From: Homoserinibacter sp. YIM 151385
Lineage (GTDB): Bacteria > Actinomycetota > Actinomycetes > Actinomycetales > Microbacteriaceae
NCBI RefSeq assembly: GCF_027912415.1
Contig: NZ_CP115175.1
Span: 2,728,001-2,792,000 of the forward strand
Reading direction: 5' to 3'
DNA: 64,000 nt
Shown here in pieces: positions 60,994 to 64,000 of the stretch. Both the position numbers and the translations under genes were made by a program. Numbering within the stretch: the stretch's first letter is position 1; each line of letters opens with the position of its first letter. The notes beneath the pieces are model-generated. The model saw only the letters and a program-made list of their open reading frames with translations, had not been told where the DNA came from and searched no databases.

Positions 60994-61641
60994 ATGAGCC
61001 CGACCACGCGAGAGACGACGACCCGCCTCCGCCCCTGGATGATCGCCGTCCCGGTGATCGCCGTGGTGCTCGTGCTCGCGGCCTTCAACGTGAAGGTCGT
61101 GAGCACCGAGGAGGCCGACGCGGGCGCCGCCGGCGGCTTCGACGCGGCGACCTTCGCCGAGGAGGAGTACCCGGGCATCGCGGGCGCCGTGGAGGCGGAC
61201 GCGATCGATCTCGCCGATCTGCTCCAGCAGCTCGCCGACGGGGCGGAGGAGTCCGAGCTCGGGCACACCTCGGGCGCCTCGAGCGCCTTCGCCTTCCCGG
61301 TCACCTTCACCGCCACCGCGGGGGAGGCGACGCCGCCCGTCATGCCGGTGTCCGTGGAGGGGGTCCCGGACGACGTCACGGTGCAGGTGCAGGTGGGCCC
61401 CGCCGTCAACGGCACCGCGCTGCGGGATGTCACGGGCGAGATCTCCTTCAACGAGTTCACCAACCAGCTCGAGTACCAGAACGTCGGCACCGAGCTCAAC
61501 AACCGCGCTCGCGCCGAGGTCCTCGACGACTTCGACGCGGCGGCCGCCGAGGGGAAGCAGATCGTCGTGACGGGCGCCTTCCTCCGGGTGAACCCCTCGC
61601 TCGTCTCGGTCGTGCCCGTGAAGATCGAGGTGCTGGGATGA
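60994..61641 (+). CDS. DUF2291 family predicted periplasmic/lipoprotein-like protein
   Basis: This is a 215-residue protein with an N-terminal membrane helix (about 14-31, PWMIAVPVIAVVLVLAAF) and an extracellular domain containing TFAEEEYPGI and INEFTNQLEYQNVGTELN-like segments, the DUF2291 hallmark (written SFNEFTNQLEYQ). DUF2291 proteins accompany Rbs-type sugar ABC transporters, so a transport-accessory role is inferred. AAAGGAG precedes the ATG. It overlaps the RbsA-like gene by 4 nt. Confidence 0.85.
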   Translation: MSPTTRETTTRLRPWMIAVPVIAVVLVLAAFNVKVVSTEEADAGAAGGFDAATFAEEEYPGIAGAVEADAIDLADLLQQLADGAEESELGHTSGASSAFAFPVTFTATAGEATPPVMPVSVEGVPDDVTVQVQVGPAVNGTALRDVTGEISFNEFTNQLEYQNVGTELNNRARAEVLDDFDAAAAEGKQIVVTGAFLRVNPSLVSVVPVKIEVLG

Positions 61642-63191
61642 CGGCCGCCGCGACCGGGACCGGCGTCGTCATGCGCGCGGTCGGGATCACGAAGCAGTAC
61701 GGCGGGACGCGCGCGCTCAAGGGCGTCGACTTCGAGATCCGCCGCGGCGCCGTGACGGTGCTGTTCGGCGAGAACGGCGCCGGCAAGTCGACGCTCATGA
61801 AGATCCTCTCCGGCGTCGAGACGCCGACCTCCGGCGCGCTCGAGCTGGACGGCGAGGAGGTCGCGCTGCGCGGGACGGTGCACGCCGTCTCGCTCGGGAT
61901 CGCGATCATCCACCAGGAGCTGAGCCTCTGCCCGAACCTCTCCGTGCGGGACAACATCTTCATGGGGCGCGAGCTCGCCCGGGGCGGGATCGTCGTCGAC
62001 GACCGCACGCAGGGCGACATCACGCGCGGCCTCCTCGAGCGGCTCGAGGAGCCCATCGACCCGCGCACGCTCGTCGCCGACCTCCGGCTCGGCCAGCAGC
62101 AGGTCGTCGAGATCGCCCGCGCCCTCGCCGGCGAGGCCCGCGTGCTCATCATGGACGAGCCGACCTCCGCCCTCTCCGGCAGCGAGGTCGAGGTGCTCTT
62201 CAAGGTGATCCGCGAGCTCACCGCCGCGGGCGTCGCGATCGTCTACATCTCGCACCACCTCGAGGAGGCGCTCGAGATCGCCGACCACGCGGTCGTGTTC
62301 CGCGACGGCGAGCTCGTCGCGCAGGCCGAGGCCGCCGACATCGACATCGAGTGGGTGATCGCGAACATGGTGGGCCGCAGCATCGGCGACCTCGCCCCCG
62401 ACCTCCTCGAGGAGTTCGGCCCGGTCGCGCTCTCGCTCAGCGGGGTCAGCGTCGGCGACCCCGCGAACTCCTCCCGGCTCAGCGTCGACTCGCTCGACCT
62501 CGAGGTGCGCGAGGGCGAGATCGTCTGCCTCTACGGGCTCATGGGCGCCGGCCGCACCGAGCTGCTCGAGGCGCTCGCCGGGCGGGGGCGCGTGCTCTCC
62601 GGCACCGTCACCGTGAAGGGCCGCGAGCTCGACGCCGAGACGATCGCCGAGCGCATCCAGCTGGGCCTCACGCTCGTCCCCGAGGACCGCCAGCGCGACG
62701 GGCTCGTCCAGACCATGTCGGTCGGGCAGAACCTCTCGCTGTCGGCGCTCGGCGCCTTCGTCCGCGGCCTGTTCGTCTCGGACCGTCGCGAGAAGACGGC
62801 GATCGCGGAGGGCGTGCGCGACGTGCGCGTCAAGACCTCCGGGCCCACGGCATCCATCACCTCGCTCAGCGGCGGGAACCAGCAGAAGGTCGTCATCGGC
62901 AAGGTGCTCATGACCCGGCCCGACGTGCTCCTGCTCGACGAGCCCTCGCGCGGCATCGACGTCGGCGCGAAAGCCGAGATCTTCGGCCTCATGGCGCGCG
63001 AGGCGCGCCGCGGGCTCGCCGTCCTGTACGCGACGAGCGAGGTCGGCGAGGCGCTGACGACCGCCAACCGCATCATCGTCATGTCGAAGGGGCGGATCGT
63101 CCGCGAGTTCGACCCGAGGACCACCACCCGCGAAGAGCTCATGGTCGCCAGCGGCGAGGGCACGCACGACACGAAGGGAGCGGCACAGTGA
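61638..63191 (+). CDS. Sugar ABC transporter ATP-binding protein (RbsA-like)
   Basis: This is a 517-residue double ATPase. The first half has Walker A GENGAGKST (about 46), the LSGSEVEVL region and the MDEPTSALSG Walker B. The second half has the altered GLMGAGRTELLEAL (about 300), the usual inactive second site in this family, followed by LSGGNQQKVVIGK and LLLDEPSRGID. It energises import with the RbsC-like permease. Overlaps DUF2291 and permease genes by 4 nt. Confidence 0.95.
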   Translation: MTAAATGTGVVMRAVGITKQYGGTRALKGVDFEIRRGAVTVLFGENGAGKSTLMKILSGVETPTSGALELDGEEVALRGTVHAVSLGIAIIHQELSLCPNLSVRDNIFMGRELARGGIVVDDRTQGDITRGLLERLEEPIDPRTLVADLRLGQQQVVEIARALAGEARVLIMDEPTSALSGSEVEVLFKVIRELTAAGVAIVYISHHLEEALEIADHAVVFRDGELVAQAEAADIDIEWVIANMVGRSIGDLAPDLLEEFGPVALSLSGVSVGDPANSSRLSVDSLDLEVREGEIVCLYGLMGAGRTELLEALAGRGRVLSGTVTVKGRELDAETIAERIQLGLTLVPEDRQRDGLVQTMSVGQNLSLSALGAFVRGLFVSDRREKTAIAEGVRDVRVKTSGPTASITSLSGGNQQKVVIGKVLMTRPDVLLLDEPSRGIDVGAKAEIFGLMAREARRGLAVLYATSEVGEALTTANRIIVMSKGRIVREFDPRTTTREELMVASGEGTHDTKGAAQ

Positions 63192-64000
63192 CCGCGACGA
63201 CGACCGACCGGGCCGGAGCCCGCCGCCTCGACTGGGGCGCCCTCCTGCTCGAGGGGCGCGCCTTCATCGCGCTCATCGTGCTCATCATCGTGTTCGCGCT
63301 GCTGTCGGACTCGTTCCTCACGCTGAACAACGTCATCACCATGACGCGCCACGTCGCGATGAACGCGATCCTCGCCCTCGGGATGCTGTTCGTGATCCTC
63401 AAGGGCGGCATCGACCTGTCGATCGGCTCGACCGTCGGGCTCTCCGGCGTCGTCGCGGGCGTGCTCCTCCAGGGGCTGCGCATCGACTCGCTGGATGTCG
63501 TGCTCTATCCCGCCGTCTGGGTCGTGATCCTCTGCTCGCTCGCGGTCGGCACCCTCGTCGGCTTCGTGAACGGCTTCCTCATCACGCGCTTCAACGTCGC
63601 GCCGTTCATCGCGACGCTCGGCATGCTCTACGTGGCGAGAGGCGCGGCGCTGCTCATCTCGAACGGGTCGACGTACCCGCGCCTCGGCGGCGACCCGGAG
63701 CTCGGCAACACGGGCTTCAACCTCATCGGCGGCGGCCGCCTCCTCGGCGTGCCCTCCGCGATCTGGATCATGATCGTCTTCGCGATCATCGCCGTCTTCG
63801 TGCTCCGCAAGACGCCCTTCGGCCGCTGGGTCTACGCGACCGGCGGCAACGAGCGGGCCGCCGAGCTCGCGGGCGTGCAGGTCAAGAAGGTCAAGCTCCG
63901 CGTCTACATGATCAGCGGATTCTGCGCCGCGACCGCGGGTCTCATCATCAGCTCCGAGCTGACGGCCGCGGCACCCCAGACCGGCGAGACCTTCGAGCTC
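63188..64000 (+). CDS. Sugar ABC transporter permease (RbsC-like), partial
   Basis: This is the first 271 codons of a permease that runs off the window. The hydrophobic helices and the GGIDLSIGSTVGLSGVVAGVLL segment are typical of RbsC-type permeases for ribose, xylose and related sugars, as is GRWVYATGGNERAAELAGVQV. GTG 63188 overlaps the ATPase stop (GTGA). The missing periplasmic binding protein, expected further downstream, would best reveal the sugar. Confidence 0.93.
   Translation, partial: MTATTTDRAGARRLDWGALLLEGRAFIALIVLIIVFALLSDSFLTLNNVITMTRHVAMNAILALGMLFVILKGGIDLSIGSTVGLSGVVAGVLLQGLRIDSLDVVLYPAVWVVILCSLAVGTLVGFVNGFLITRFNVAPFIATLGMLYVARGAALLISNGSTYPRLGGDPELGNTGFNLIGGGRLLGVPSAIWIMIVFAIIAVFVLRKTPFGRWVYATGGNERAAELAGVQVKKVKLRVYMISGFCAATAGLIISSELTAAAPQTGETFEL

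Noticed and set aside
58818-63167. A 1449-codon open frame on the minus strand across the sugar operon
   Set aside because: It is antisense to five well-supported genes. Its predicted protein is rich in Arg, Asp, Glu and His with no recognisable domain.

Overview
The window is high-GC chromosomal DNA from an actinobacterium, most likely of the family Microbacteriaceae (family level is inference). The support is the strong G/C third-position bias, GTG/TTG starts, dense ATGA/GTGA stop-start overlaps, -10 hexamers of the TANNNT type placed 6-7 nt before start codons (leaderless transcripts), and lineage-typical genes such as a bacterial XPB-type helicase with a helicase-associated partner, DUF3027, DUF2530, and an FmdB-MscL-GalU neighbourhood. 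No CRISPR array, rRNA, transposase, integrase or phage gene was seen.

Layout. 1-9.6 kb: housekeeping genes (DHFR-like reductase, XPB helicase and partner, cold-shock protein, serC, a DtxR-type regulator), then a small ORF ending in a strong terminator hairpin ahead of an HNH endonuclease, and a membrane-anchored CHAP hydrolase. 9.65-16.8 kb: the most accessory-looking part. It has a 61-nt palindrome, tRNA-Arg(CCU), a MazG-like pyrophosphohydrolase overlapping a GIY-YIG/DUF2075 ATPase, a three-gene cassette (KAS III-like synthase, haem-oxygenase-fold di-iron protein, unknown membrane-associated protein), and a coupled NERD-NYN nuclease pair. 17-20.6 kb: UbiB-like kinase, PfkB-like kinase, SurE. 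20.6-27.8 kb: a GntR regulator and a 5-oxoproline operon (NRAMP-family transporter, YcsI-like hydro-lyase, PxpA, fused PxpBC, and a biotin carboxylase-BCCP fusion). 27.9-36.9 kb: luxS-mtnN, a secreted intradiol-dioxygenase-like lipoprotein, an alpha/beta hydrolase, a two-gene exported-protein operon, a VOC protein, an amino-acid dehydrogenase plus 2-keto-acid decarboxylase with an Lrp regulator, and a HesB-like protein without cysteines.

36.9-44.9 kb: a PucR regulator diverges from an uptake and catabolic operon (ABC permease, binding protein, ATPase, FAH-family hydrolase, SDR-like protein, zinc alcohol dehydrogenase, ABM-like protein) for an unknown substrate. 44.9-55.6 kb: a carboxylesterase, a large helicase-like protein with degenerate ATPase motifs, mscL, fmdB-like, 5-FTHF cyclo-ligase, galU, a GNAT enzyme, a membrane protein, pdxH and a Ddn-like protein. 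55.6 kb to the end: tRNA-Ala(CGC), then a SorC-type regulator diverging from a sugar operon (split transketolase, FGGY kinase, DUF2291 protein, RbsA-like and RbsC-like transporter subunits) that continues past the window. It resembles branched-pentose (apulose) catabolism, but this assignment is tentative.

The best candidates for undescribed biology are the MazG plus GIY-YIG/DUF2075 module, the NERD-NYN pair, the KAS III/di-iron cassette, the degenerate helicase-like protein, the leader ORF before the HNH gene, and the paired palindromes upstream of the HesB-like gene.
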